A DNA stretch of 64,000 nt, from the NCBI RefSeq assembly GCF_050920705.1, contig NZ_CP154799.1:372001-436000 (forward strand), written 5' to 3'. This document shows positions 8,605 through 16,936 of this stretch, one piece after another. The position numbers were made by a program, and so were the translations under genes. The DNA is from Regnicoccus_A sp014224355 (GTDB lineage Bacteria; Cyanobacteriota; Cyanobacteriia; PCC-6307; Cyanobiaceae). The notes under the pieces are model-generated. The model was given only the letters and a program-made list of their open reading frames with translations. It had not been told where the DNA came from and did not search any database. Numbering within the stretch: the first letter of the stretch is position 1; each line of letters begins with the position of its first letter.

Positions 8605-11592
8605 TCAGGAGGGGCCTGCAGGGGTAGGGCCGCCGCCAGCTCCTCCACCGATGGGCAGGTGCAGACCAGGTTCCTGTCGCCGTAGGCGTTGTCGATGCGG
8701 GCCACCGCCGGCCAGAACTTCGTGGCCTGCTGCCCTTCGCCCGCGGGGGAAGGCGGCCTGCTGCCGGCTGTAGGGACGGCCCCAGTGATCGGCCGTGATG
8801 GCCGCCAGGGTGTGGGGCGAGCGCTTGAGAGGGTTGTCGAGGGGATCCACCTGCCCTGATTCGATCGCCGCGGCCTCGACGCGGATCGCGATCAGGGCCT
8901 CGCAGAAACGGTCGATCTCCGCGAGCGATTCGCTTTCCGTGGGCTCCACCATCACGGTGCCGGCCACCGGCCAGCTGACCGTGGGGGCATGGAAGCCGTA
9001 GTCCATCAGGCGCTTGGCCAGATCATCCACCTCCAGGCCGGCGCTGCGCTTCAGCGGCCGCAGATCAAGGATGCACTCATGGGCCACCCGCCCGCCCGGT
9101 CCACGGAAGAGCACGGGGTAGTGGTTCTCCAGTCGCTCGGCGATCACGTTCGCCGACAGCAGGGCCACGGCACTCGCCTGGCGCAGGCCGGCACCACCCA
9201 TCATGCGGATGTACATCCAGCTGATCGGCAGGATGCCGGCGCTGCCCCAGCGGGCCGCCGCCACCGCACCGATGCCCCGGGCCTGGCCCGGCAGGAAAGG
9301 CACCAGGTGCTCGGCCACCCCGATCGGCCCCACCCCGGGGCCACCGCCTCCATGGGGGATGCAGAAGGTCTTGTGCAGGTTGAGGTGGCAGACATCGGCT
9401 CCGTAGAGGCCGGGCTTGGCCAGGCCCACCTGGGCATTGAGGTTGGCCCCGTCGAGATAGACCTGGCCACCATGGCGATGGATCACATCGCAGAGGCGGC
9501 GGATGCCGGGCTCGAACACCCCGTGGGTGGAGGGGTAGGTGACCATCACCCCCGCCAGGGAGGCGGCGTGGGTCCGGGCCTTGGCCTCCAGATCCTCCAG
9601 GTCGATGTTGCCCTGCCCATCGCAGGCCACGGGCACCACCCGCAGACCCGCCATCACGGCGCTGGCCGGATTGGTGCCGTGGGCACTGGTGGGAATCAGG
9701 CAGACGTCGCGGTGGTCCTCGCCGCGGCTGCGGTGCCAGGCCCGGATCACCAGCAGGCCCGCATATTCCCCCTGGGAACCGGCATTGGGCTGCAGCGACA
9801 CGCCGGCGAAGCCGGTGATCGCGGCCAGCCAACCCTCGAGATCAGCAATCAGACGGGCATAGCCCAGGGCCTGGGAGGGAGGCACCAGTGGATGCAGGTC
9901 GGCGAACTCGCTCCAGCTCACCGGCGCCAGCTCGGCGGCGGCGTTGAGCTTCATCGTGCAGCTCCCCAGAGGGATCATCCCGTGCACCAGCGACAGATCG
10001 CGGGCCGCCAGGCGCTGGATGTAGCGCAGCAGTTCGGATTCACTGCGGTAGCGCTGGAAGGCCTCCTGCCGGAGCCAGGGACCCTGGCGCAGGGGCAGCC
10101 CCTCCAGCAGATCCCGGTCGCCCGGCAACTCCCCCAGCAAGGCGGTGGCTGAAGGAACAGAGGCAGAAGCAGCTCCCCGGGGGCCGGAGCAGGCCGCGAA
10201 CACCGCCAGCAGCTGATCGAGCTCAGCGGCATGGCTGCGCTCATCGAGGCTGAGGGCCACCCCCTCCAGCGACCCGTCCGGGGCAGTCAGCGGCCGGAGG
10301 TTGAATCCAGCGGCCTCCGCCTTCTCCAGCAGCGCTGCGGCATCAACCGTGAGCAGGCTGACGGTGCCGAAAGCCGGAGCCACCTCGGGCTGGAAGCCGA
10401 GGCGGCGCAGCCCCAGGACCAGGGCGGCACGCAGCCGCAGCACCCGCCGGGCCATGGCAGTGAGTCCCTCCGGGCCGTGATGCACGGCGTAGAAGCCGGC
10501 CATCACCGCCAGCAGCACCTGGGCTGTGCAGATGTTGCTTGTGGCCTTGTCACGGCGGATGTGCTGTTCTCGGGTCTGCAGGGCCAGGCGCAGGGCCGGC
10601 CGGCCCTCAGCATCCAGCGAGCGGCCCACCAGGCGGCCGGGAATCTGACGTTTGTGGGCCTCGGTGGTGGCGAAGAAGGCGGCATGGGGCCCGCCGAAGC
10701 CCAGGGGCACCCCGAAACGCTGGCTGCTGCCCACGGCGATGTCGGCACCGAGGGAGCCCACGGGCGCCAGCAGCACCTGGGCCAGGGGATCGATCGCCAC
10801 GGTGACCATGGCACCCGCTCGGTGGGCCGCCTCGATCACCGGCGTGGGATCCAGCAGACGGCCTCGGCTGCCGGGCAGTTGCAGCAGCACCCCGAAGACA
10901 TCGTCAGCGAAGGTCAGATCGCCGCTGGTGGCCCCGGCCGCGCCGAACCTGGCTGGATCGAAGGTCTCGATCAGGATCCCCAGGGGTTCGGCGCGGGTGC
11001 GCAGCACCTCCAGCGTCTGGGGAAACACCTGATCATCCACCAGGAAACGGCGGGCCTCGGGGCGTCGGCAGGCGGCGGCGCTGAGGGACATCGCCTCGGC
11101 CGCTGCGGTGGCCTCATCCAGCAGCGAGGCGTTGGCGATGGGCAGAGCGGTGAGCTCGCTGATCAGGGTCTGGAAATTGAGCAGGGCCTCCAGGCGCCCC
11201 TGGGCGATCTCCGCCTGGTAAGGGGTGTAGGCGGTGTACCAGCAGGGGTTCTCCAGCACATGGCGCTGGATCAGGGCCGGGGTGGCGGTGCCGTAGTAAC
11301 CCAGGCCGATCAGGCTGCGGCTCACCTGGTTGAGCGACGCAATCCCGCGCAGCTCGGCGAGGGCCTCCGCCTCCCCCACGCCCCTGGGCAGGTTCTGGGC
11401 GGCGGCGGCAGGCGGAATCAGGATCTCGCCTGGGACCACCTCGGCCACGAAGGCTTCGAGATCGACGCAACCCACCCGCTCGAGCATCAGGGCCTGCTCG
11501 GCCGGTGATGGGCCCAGATGGCGTTCCAGGAAGGGTGAGAACTCCTGGGAGTTGTCAACCGGGGCGCTGGGGCTGCTGCACTCGACGCTCAC
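8605..11592 (-). CDS. gcvP: Glycine dehydrogenase (P-protein), frameshifted near the C-terminus
   Basis: This is the 995-residue P-protein of the glycine cleavage system, which decarboxylates glycine with PLP and passes the aminomethyl group to GcvH. The PLP-lysine motif NLHKTFCIPHGGGGPG is intact. The start is GTG at 11592. Near the end, after SRQQAAFP, the frame turns into non-family sequence. Removing one base from the G5 run at 8745-8749 restores a normal ending (KFWPAVARIDNAYGDRN, then LVCTCPSVEEL) with a stop at 8562. Either a sequencing error or a real one-base insertion alters about the last 50 residues. gcvH lies immediately upstream; gcvT is not in the window. Confidence 0.93.
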   Translation of the reverse strand: MSVECSSPSAPVDNSQEFSPFLERHLGPSPAEQALMLERVGCVDLEAFVAEVVPGEILIPPAAAAQNLPRGVGEAEALAELRGIASLNQVSRSLIGLGYYGTATPALIQRHVLENPCWYTAYTPYQAEIAQGRLEALLNFQTLISELTALPIANASLLDEATAAAEAMSLSAAACRRPEARRFLVDDQVFPQTLEVLRTRAEPLGILIETFDPARFGAAGATSGDLTFADDVFGVLLQLPGSRGRLLDPTPVIEAAHRAGAMVTVAIDPLAQVLLAPVGSLGADIAVGSSQRFGVPLGFGGPHAAFFATTEAHKRQIPGRLVGRSLDAEGRPALRLALQTREQHIRRDKATSNICTAQVLLAVMAGFYAVHHGPEGLTAMARRVLRLRAALVLGLRRLGFQPEVAPAFGTVSLLTVDAAALLEKAEAAGFNLRPLTAPDGSLEGVALSLDERSHAAELDQLLAVFAACSGPRGAASASVPSATALLGELPGDRDLLEGLPLRQGPWLRQEAFQRYRSESELLRYIQRLAARDLSLVHGMIPLGSCTMKLNAAAELAPVSWSEFADLHPLVPPSQALGYARLIADLEGWLAAITGFAGVSLQPNAGSQGEYAGLLVIRAWHRSRGEDHRDVCLIPTSAHGTNPASAVMAGLRVVPVACDGQGNIDLEDLEAKARTHAASLAGVMVTYPSTHGVFEPGIRRLCDVIHRHGGQVYLDGANLNAQVGLAKPGLYGADVCHLNLHKTFCIPHGGGGPGVGPIGVAEHLVPFLPGQARGIGAVAAARWGSAGILPISWMYIRMMGGAGLRQASAVALLSANVIAERLENHYPVLFRGPGGRVAHECILDLRPLKRSAGLEVDDLAKRLMDYGFHAPTVSWPVAGTVMVEPTESESLAEIDRFCEALIAIRVEAAAIESGQVDPLDNPLKRSPHTLAAITADHWGRPYSRQQAAFPRGRRAAGHEVLAGGGPHRQRLRRQEPGLHLPIGGGAGGGPTPAGPS

Positions 11593-11649
11593 GCCATCAC
11601 ACCCGATTTAGCGGCTGGATCCTAGGGACTTCTACCCGGCTGACCCGCG

Positions 11650-12039
11650 TCAGGAGCCTTCCAGCTTCGAGCGGTAGCTGGCGGGCTGGAGCAGATCGTC
11701 GAGCTGGGCGGGGTCGCTGGGGCGCACCAGCAGCAACCAACCCTCTCCGTAGGGATCGTTCTGCAGTTCCTCGGGGCTGGAGAGCACCGCCTCGTTGCGC
11801 AGCTCCACCGTGCCGCTGATCGGGGCGTAGAGCTCCTCGACGGCCTTGACCGATTCCACCGTGCCGAAGCTGCTGCCGCGCTCCAGCACGCTGCCGGGTT
11901 CAGGAAGCTCCACAAAAACGATGTCGCCGAGCTGGTCGACGGCGAAGGCACTCACACCCACCCGCACGAGTTCCCCTTCGGGGCGCACGTACTCATGGCT
12001 GTCGGCGTAGCGGCAGTCGTCGGGGACCTGGAGGGCCAT
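11650..12039 (-). CDS. gcvH: Glycine cleavage system H protein
   Basis: The 129-residue lipoyl carrier shuttles the aminomethyl group between the P and T proteins. The lipoylated lysine is in TVESVKAVEELYAP, the canonical H-protein site, and the N-terminus (YADSHEYVRPEGELVRVGVS) is typical. The ATG at 12039 gives the normal length; the longer open frame upstream is a shadow of the next gene. It sits 57 bases upstream of gcvP on the same strand, and probably belongs to the same transcript as the methionine gamma-lyase-like gene. Confidence 0.96.
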   Translation of the reverse strand: MALQVPDDCRYADSHEYVRPEGELVRVGVSAFAVDQLGDIVFVELPEPGSVLERGSSFGTVESVKAVEELYAPISGTVELRNEAVLSSPEELQNDPYGEGWLLLVRPSDPAQLDDLLQPASYRSKLEGS

Positions 12040-12092
12040 CGCGGACCGAAACACGGGTGAGTCCCAGTGTGGCTCCCGAGGGGCCACCCCGC

Positions 12093-13379
12093 TCAGGGAG
12101 TGCCGCAGGGAAGGGAGTCTGGTCCCAGCGCCGCCAGGGCCCGCTCCAGCGCCAGGGCCACGTGGCTGCGATGGGTGCCGCCCTGACTGAAGAGCACATA
12201 GGGTTCGCGCAGGGGGCCGTCGGCGGAGAACTCGCTGGTGCTGCCGTCGATGAAGCTGCCGCCGGCCATCACCAGCTCGCTGGCATAGCCGGGCATCGGC
12301 GCGGGCACCGGATCCAGGTAGCTGCCCACCGGCGAGCACGACTGAAAGGCACGGCACACCCGGATCAGCGGCTCGGGAGCACCGAAGCGCACCGCCTGGA
12401 TCAGATCGCTGCGGTGATCCCCCACCCTGGGCTGAACGGCACAACCGAGATCGCTGAACACCGCGGCGGTGAGTTCGGCACCGATCAGCGCTTCGGACAC
12501 CATCTGAGGCGCCAGGAACAGCCCCTGGAAGAGCAGGCGATGGAGATCGAAACCGGTGCCGCCCTCCCCACCGATGCCCGGGGCCGTGAGTCGGCAGCAG
12601 GCCTGCTCCACCAGTTCTGCCCTGCCGGCCACGTAGCCGCCGGTGGGGGCGATGGTGCCGCCGGGGTTCTTGATCAGCGAGCCGGCGATCAGGTCGGCGC
12701 CCACCGCCGGAGGCTCCAGGGGCTCGACGAATTCGCCATAGCAGTTGTCGACGAAGCGAACGCAGCCGGGCCGGAGGGCCTCCACCCGCTCGCAGAGACC
12801 GGCGATCGTCTCCAGGCTGAGGGAGGGCCGCCAGCTGTAGCCGCAGCTGCGCTGGATCAGCACCATGCGCGTGGGCAGAGCCAGAGCCGCAGCCAGGCCG
12901 TCCTCATCCACAGCCCCGGCGGCCGTGAGCGGCAGCTCGTCGTAGTGGATGCCGAACTCGGCCAGGGAACCCTGGCCCCGGCCCCGCAGGCCGATCACCT
13001 CCTCGAGGGTGTCGTAGGGGCGGCCGGTGAGGGCGAGCAGGCGATCACCGGGGCGCAGCACGCCGAACAGGGCCGCGGCGATGGCGTGGGTGCCACTCAC
13101 GAACTGCAGGCGCACCGCAGCCGCCTCGGCTCCGAGCACCCGCGCGAAGACGCGATCGAGCACCTCCCGGCCCAGATCGCCATGGCCATAGCCACTGACG
13201 GAGGCGAAGTGGTGGGTGCCGAGCCGCTCGGCCGCAAAGGCCTCCAGAACCCGCGCCAGGGCCGGCTGAACCGCCGCGGTGCGGGCATCGGCCACCGGAG
13301 CGATCCGCTCGGCGGCGGCGGCCACCCGCTCCCGGGCCCAGCCGGCGTGGGGACCAGCGCTCATTGCCGTTGTCGCCAT
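12093..13379 (-). CDS. Methionine gamma-lyase family PLP protein (aluminium-resistance type)
   Basis: About 428 residues of a PLP-dependent fold-type I enzyme of the methionine gamma-lyase/'aluminium resistance protein' family (YnbB-like). The PLP lysine is visible in AGSLIKNPGGTIAP, with the upstream Asp in CVRFVDNCYGEFVE and the substrate-loop region FVSGTHAIAAALFG. The true substrate of the family is not firmly established. The start was put at ATG 13379; ATG 13364 is also possible. It lies 53 bases upstream of gcvH on the same strand, suggesting co-transcription with the glycine cleavage genes. Confidence 0.88.
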   Translation of the reverse strand: MATTAMSAGPHAGWARERVAAAAERIAPVADARTAAVQPALARVLEAFAAERLGTHHFASVSGYGHGDLGREVLDRVFARVLGAEAAAVRLQFVSGTHAIAAALFGVLRPGDRLLALTGRPYDTLEEVIGLRGRGQGSLAEFGIHYDELPLTAAGAVDEDGLAAALALPTRMVLIQRSCGYSWRPSLSLETIAGLCERVEALRPGCVRFVDNCYGEFVEPLEPPAVGADLIAGSLIKNPGGTIAPTGGYVAGRAELVEQACCRLTAPGIGGEGGTGFDLHRLLFQGLFLAPQMVSEALIGAELTAAVFSDLGCAVQPRVGDHRSDLIQAVRFGAPEPLIRVCRAFQSCSPVGSYLDPVPAPMPGYASELVMAGGSFIDGSTSEFSADGPLREPYVLFSQGGTHRSHVALALERALAALGPDSLPCGTP

Positions 13380-13500
13380 GGCCAGAAACCGGCTCCTGCC
13401 GCCATGCTGCCTGCGGGCTATCGCCACGCCGCTAGATTTCGACCCGATGCATTGGCTACATAACGGCCGGCATCCCAGGTCAAGGTCGCAACTCAGCCTG

Positions 13501-14562
13501 ATGGGTTCCCTGCAACGGGATCACCCGCCGCAGGGGAGATGGCGAACTCGAGCCTGCGCCACCATCGCGAGAGTTCATTTGGTTGCCGCCTCAGATCAAG
13601 CTTCCGCTTTGCCCCAGGTGGGGGCTGCCGGCCAGGCTCTGCGGGGCCATGCCGCCGAGCACCAGGAAGCCGCCATCCGCGCTTCGGTGAGCGGACGCCG
13701 TCAGCCCCTTCCCCCCAGCCAGCGCAAGTACAAGTTCGGCACCACAGCCTTCATGCTGGCCATCCACGTGGGTGCCGTCTTCGCCCTGCTGCCTCGCTTC
13801 TGGAGCTGGCAGGCGGTGGTGGTACTGGCGGTCCTCTACTGGACCACGGTGCTGGGGGTGACCCTTGGACTGCACCGCCTTCTGGCCCACCGCAGCTTCG
13901 TGGCTCCCAAGTGGCTGGAACGCACCCTGGTGCTGATGGGCAGCCTGGCCTGTCAGAGCGGGCCGATCGAGTGGGTGGGGCTGCACCGCCACCATCACAA
14001 GTATTCCGACCAGCCCAACGATCACCATGACGCCGGCCGCGGTCTGTGGTGGAGCCACAGCGACTGGATGCTGCACGACATTCCGGCGGTGCGCCAGCTG
14101 GATCGCTTCACCGGTGACCTTCAGCGTGATCCCGTCTACCGCTGGCTCGACCGTTGGTTCCTTCTGCTGCAGGTGCCCCTGGGAGCCGCTCTCTGGTGGT
14201 ACGGCGAGCGGGCCGGCGTGCCTGGCGGCGGTCTCGGCCTTGTGCTCTGGGGCATTCCCCTGAGGCTGGCCATCGTGTACCACGTCACCTGGCTGGTGAA
14301 CAGCGCCACCCACGCCTTCGGCTACCGCAATTTCGACAGCCCCGACCTCTCCCGCAACTGCTGGTGGGTGGCGATCCTCTCCTTCGGGGAGGGCTGGCAC
14401 AACAATCACCACGCTCACCCGGCCAGTGCTCGCCACGGTCTGCGCTGGTTCGAGTTCGACCTCACCTGGCAGCACATCAAGGTGCTGCGCAGCCTGGGGC
14501 TGGCCAAACGCATCCGGGTGGCCCACGTGGGTCAGCCGTTGCCCTCGGCCACCAGCTCCTGA
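13501..14562 (+). CDS. Acyl-lipid/acyl-CoA delta-9-type desaturase (first paralogue)
   Basis: This membrane-bound stearoyl-type desaturase of the DesC group introduces a double bond into acyl chains at a diiron centre. All three His boxes are present: HRLLAHR, HRHHHK and HNNHHAH. Hydrophobic segments lie at FMLAIHVGAVFALLPRF and AVVVLAVLYWTTVLGVTLGL, and again after the second His box. The ATG at 13501 gives 353 residues, but the first 70 or so look unlike the family; a GTG near 13618 could be the true start. It is convergent with and overlaps by 31 bases the next minus-strand gene. A close paralogue lies at 15349. Confidence 0.88.
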   Translation: MGSLQRDHPPQGRWRTRACATIARVHLVAASDQASALPQVGAAGQALRGHAAEHQEAAIRASVSGRRQPLPPSQRKYKFGTTAFMLAIHVGAVFALLPRFWSWQAVVVLAVLYWTTVLGVTLGLHRLLAHRSFVAPKWLERTLVLMGSLACQSGPIEWVGLHRHHHKYSDQPNDHHDAGRGLWWSHSDWMLHDIPAVRQLDRFTGDLQRDPVYRWLDRWFLLLQVPLGAALWWYGERAGVPGGGLGLVLWGIPLRLAIVYHVTWLVNSATHAFGYRNFDSPDLSRNCWWVAILSFGEGWHNNHHAHPASARHGLRWFEFDLTWQHIKVLRSLGLAKRIRVAHVGQPLPSATSS

Positions 14563-15293
14563 CGGATCGCCTCACCCAGATCCTCCCGGCCAGCCCGGTG
14601 CTGCAGGTGGGCTTTGTTGCGCAGCACCTCCAGGAAACGGTCGGCGCTGATCTCCTGCTCGGCGCTCCCCCCCAGGCCCACCAGGGTGCGGTGCAGATCC
14701 ATCAGCTCGGTGTCGAGCTCGGCGGCGCTGTAGTCGCGCTGGCCGCTCATCACGGCCGCGAAGCGCTCCCTGCGCTGGCCTTTCGCGACCGGATAGGCCG
14801 AGAGCACCTGGTCGCGGCAGAGCCGCCAGGGCCGGCCGGCGCAGAGCAGCTCCGCCAGGGCGAAGCTGAGGCCGGCGGCCTCAGCTTCGGCAATGCGCAG
14901 ATCGAAGGCCCGCGGCGGGGGAACGAGGCCCACGAAGATCTCCAGCAGATCACCCGGTCCCAGTGGAACTCCGCTGTCGCTCAACAACGGTTGGCACCCC
15001 TGGCCGAGGGCCTCGATCAGGTCGGGATGACCGGAGAGCGAGAGCCCCTGGCCGCCATCGCTGGTCGCCAGCCACTGGTTGATGCGACCGAGGGCGAGGA
15101 ACACCTCCGGGCCAGGGGAGGCGAGCTTGCGGTTGCGCAGCATCGACACCTGGGAGTTGTGGACACGGCCGAGATCAAGGGCCTCCGCCAGACCAGGCAG
15201 GACGCGGTGGGACCAGCCGTTGCGCTCATGCCAGGCCCTGATCAGATACGCAAACGCTTCGCGCCCTGATTCGATTTCAGCCTGATACCCCAC
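14532..15293 (-). CDS. Conserved cyanobacterial protein of unknown function between two desaturases
   Basis: A GTG-started frame of 253 codons. The N-terminal half resembles a helical DNA-binding-like region (EALDLGRVHNSQVSMLRNRK, then LALGRINQWLA), which could suggest a regulator. The C-terminal half is helical and charged. I do not recognise a named family. It lies between two paralogous plus-strand desaturase genes. Its 3' end overlaps the first, and its 5' end shares a 55-base divergent promoter region with the second (14532-15293 versus 15349). A role tied to lipid desaturation is only an inference from position. Confidence 0.7.
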   Translation of the reverse strand: MGYQAEIESGREAFAYLIRAWHERNGWSHRVLPGLAEALDLGRVHNSQVSMLRNRKLASPGPEVFLALGRINQWLATSDGGQGLSLSGHPDLIEALGQGCQPLLSDSGVPLGPGDLLEIFVGLVPPPRAFDLRIAEAEAAGLSFALAELLCAGRPWRLCRDQVLSAYPVAKGQRRERFAAVMSGQRDYSAAELDTELMDLHRTLVGLGGSAEQEISADRFLEVLRNKAHLQHRAGREDLGEAIRQELVAEGNG

Positions 15294-15348
15294 TTGATAC
15301 GAATCCGAACTGCTACCATCTTAAAAGATTGATCAGGAACCAGCCCAC

Positions 15349-16287
15349 ATGACCGCCACCGTTCGGCGACCCGCCTCTGCCCCGGCGCCCTCCCTCTCAC
15401 GGGCCGAGAGGCTGCACCGTCCCCGCCGCGGGGAACCCACCCCCTCGGCTCCTGAGGGGGCCCGCTGGGCCACCATCGGCTTCATGGCCGTGGTCCACGG
15501 GCTGGCACTGGTGGCCCTGCTGCCCCAGTTCTGGAGCGTGCCGGCCGTGGCCAGCATGCTGGTGCTCTATTGGATCACCGGCTGCCTGGGGGTCACCCTC
15601 GGCTACCACCGCCTGCTGGCCCACAGGGCCCTGCGTGTTCCCCAGTGGCTGGAGCGGATCTTCGCCACCTGCGGCGCGCTCAGCTGTCAGCACGGTCCGA
15701 TCGACTGGGCCGGTCTGCACCGCCACCACCACAAGTTCTCCGACACCGACGCTGACCACCACAACAGCCACAAGGGCTTCTGGTGGAGCCACATGGGCTG
15801 GATGTTCGAGGAAATCCCGGCGATGGCCGCGGTGCCCCGCCTCACCGGTGATCTGGCTCGTGACCCCTACTACCGCTGGCTGAACACCAACTTCCTGCTG
15901 CTGCAGATCCCGGTGGCCCTGCTGCTGTTCTGGATCGGCACCGCCACCGGCGCCGGCGGCTGGGCCCTGGTGCTCTGGGGAATCCCCCTGCGCCTGGTGG
16001 TGCTCTACCACTGCACCTGGCTGGTGAATTCCGCCACCCATTGCTGGGGCTATGTCACGCATGCCAGCGGTGATCAGTCGCGCAACAACCCCTGGGTGGC
16101 GGCGCTCACGTTCGGTGAGGGCTGGCACAACAACCACCACGCCTTCCCCCATTCGGCCCGCCATGGATTCGGGCGCCGCGAATTCGACCTCACCTGGCAG
16201 CACATCCGCCTGCTGCAGGCCCTGGGCCTGGCGACCCAGGTGCGCCTGCCTGCCGCCGCCGAGCAGGCGCCGCAAGCTGTGATCTAG
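15349..16287 (+). CDS. Acyl-lipid/acyl-CoA delta-9-type desaturase (second paralogue)
   Basis: A 312-residue DesC-type desaturase, closely related to the gene at 13501. His boxes are HRLLAHR, HRHHHK and HNNHHAF, and the surrounding sequence (DWAGLHRHHHKFSDTDADHH) is typical. Two hydrophobic hairpins place the diiron site at the cytoplasmic membrane face. Compared with its paralogue it has a shorter, cleaner N-terminus starting at ATG 15349. The upstream gap contains a possible -10 element TACCAT (about 15316). Two tandem copies suggest different substrate positions or different temperature/light responses, but the sequence does not show which. Confidence 0.92.
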   Translation: MTATVRRPASAPAPSLSRAERLHRPRRGEPTPSAPEGARWATIGFMAVVHGLALVALLPQFWSVPAVASMLVLYWITGCLGVTLGYHRLLAHRALRVPQWLERIFATCGALSCQHGPIDWAGLHRHHHKFSDTDADHHNSHKGFWWSHMGWMFEEIPAMAAVPRLTGDLARDPYYRWLNTNFLLLQIPVALLLFWIGTATGAGGWALVLWGIPLRLVVLYHCTWLVNSATHCWGYVTHASGDQSRNNPWVAALTFGEGWHNNHHAFPHSARHGFGRREFDLTWQHIRLLQALGLATQVRLPAAAEQAPQAVI

Positions 16288-16365
16288 GATCGCTGATCGC
16301 CTCAGGATGCGGGTCGCCGAGCCGGCGCCCCCTGCCCGATCCCTTGTTCCCGCCGTTCCGTCTCC

Positions 16366-16824
16366 ATGGCCAAGCGCGTCTCCGTCGTCCTCAGCGAGGA
16401 CGTTTACAGCCTCGGCAACCAGGGGGACCTGGTGGAGGTTGCTCCCGGTTACGCCCGTAACTTCCTGCTGCCCCAGAGCAAGGCCGTTCCCGTCACTCCC
16501 GCCGTGCTGCGCCAGGTGGAGCACCGCCGGGCCAAGGAAGCCGAGCGCCAGGCGGCCCTGAGGCAGGAAGCCGAAGCCTTCCGCACGGCCTTAGCCACCA
16601 TCGGGCGCTTCACCGTCAAGAAACAGACCGGTGGCGACGACGTGCTCTTCGGGACCGTGACCAACGGCGATGTGGCCGAAGCGATCGAAGCAGCCACCAA
16701 GAAGGAACTCGACCGCCGCGACATTTCGGTGCCCGAGATCCACCGCACCGGGGCCTACAAGGTGCAGGTGAAGCTGCATCCCGAGGTCACCGCTGAGATC
16801 AACCTGGAAGTGGTCAGCCACTGA
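16366..16824 (+). CDS. rplI: 50S ribosomal protein L9
   Basis: The 152-residue product is the normal length for L9. The N-terminal RNA-binding domain is clear (SVVLSEDVYSLGNQGDLVEV, then APGYARNFLLP). It is followed by the long connecting helix (RQVEHRRAKEAERQAALRQE) and a C-terminal domain ending HPEVTAEINLEVVSH. It binds 23S rRNA in the large subunit. dnaB follows on the same strand, the usual rplI-dnaB arrangement, separated here by a terminator-like hairpin. Confidence 0.97.
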   Translation: MAKRVSVVLSEDVYSLGNQGDLVEVAPGYARNFLLPQSKAVPVTPAVLRQVEHRRAKEAERQAALRQEAEAFRTALATIGRFTVKKQTGGDDVLFGTVTNGDVAEAIEAATKKELDRRDISVPEIHRTGAYKVQVKLHPEVTAEINLEVVSH

Positions 16825-16856
16825 ACCAGGCCCTGACCAGCCGCTTTGAAATTCAG

Positions 16857-16884
16857 CGCCGGCCCTCTGGGGACCGGCGTTTTG
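16857..16884 (+). terminator. Terminator-like hairpin after rplI
   Basis: CGCCGG at 16857-16862 pairs with CCGGCG at 16874-16879 across an 11-base loop (partly self-complementary CCCTCTGGGGA), followed by TTTTG. It lies 30 bases after the rplI stop and before dnaB. Confidence 0.75.
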
Positions 16885-16936
16885 TTTGGCGGCCTCGCAC
16901 ACCGTCGGCGGCCAGACCCGGGCCTAGCCTCAGCCG

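Noticed and set aside
8120..8773. Plus-strand frame of 217 codons opposite the end of gcvP and the small unknown
   Set aside because: Pro/Arg/Gly-rich shadow translation; the minus strand gives real P-protein sequence over part of it.
8989..11508. Long plus-strand frames opposite gcvP
   Set aside because: Shadows of the P-protein gene; His/Gln/Gly-rich sequence without recognisable domains.
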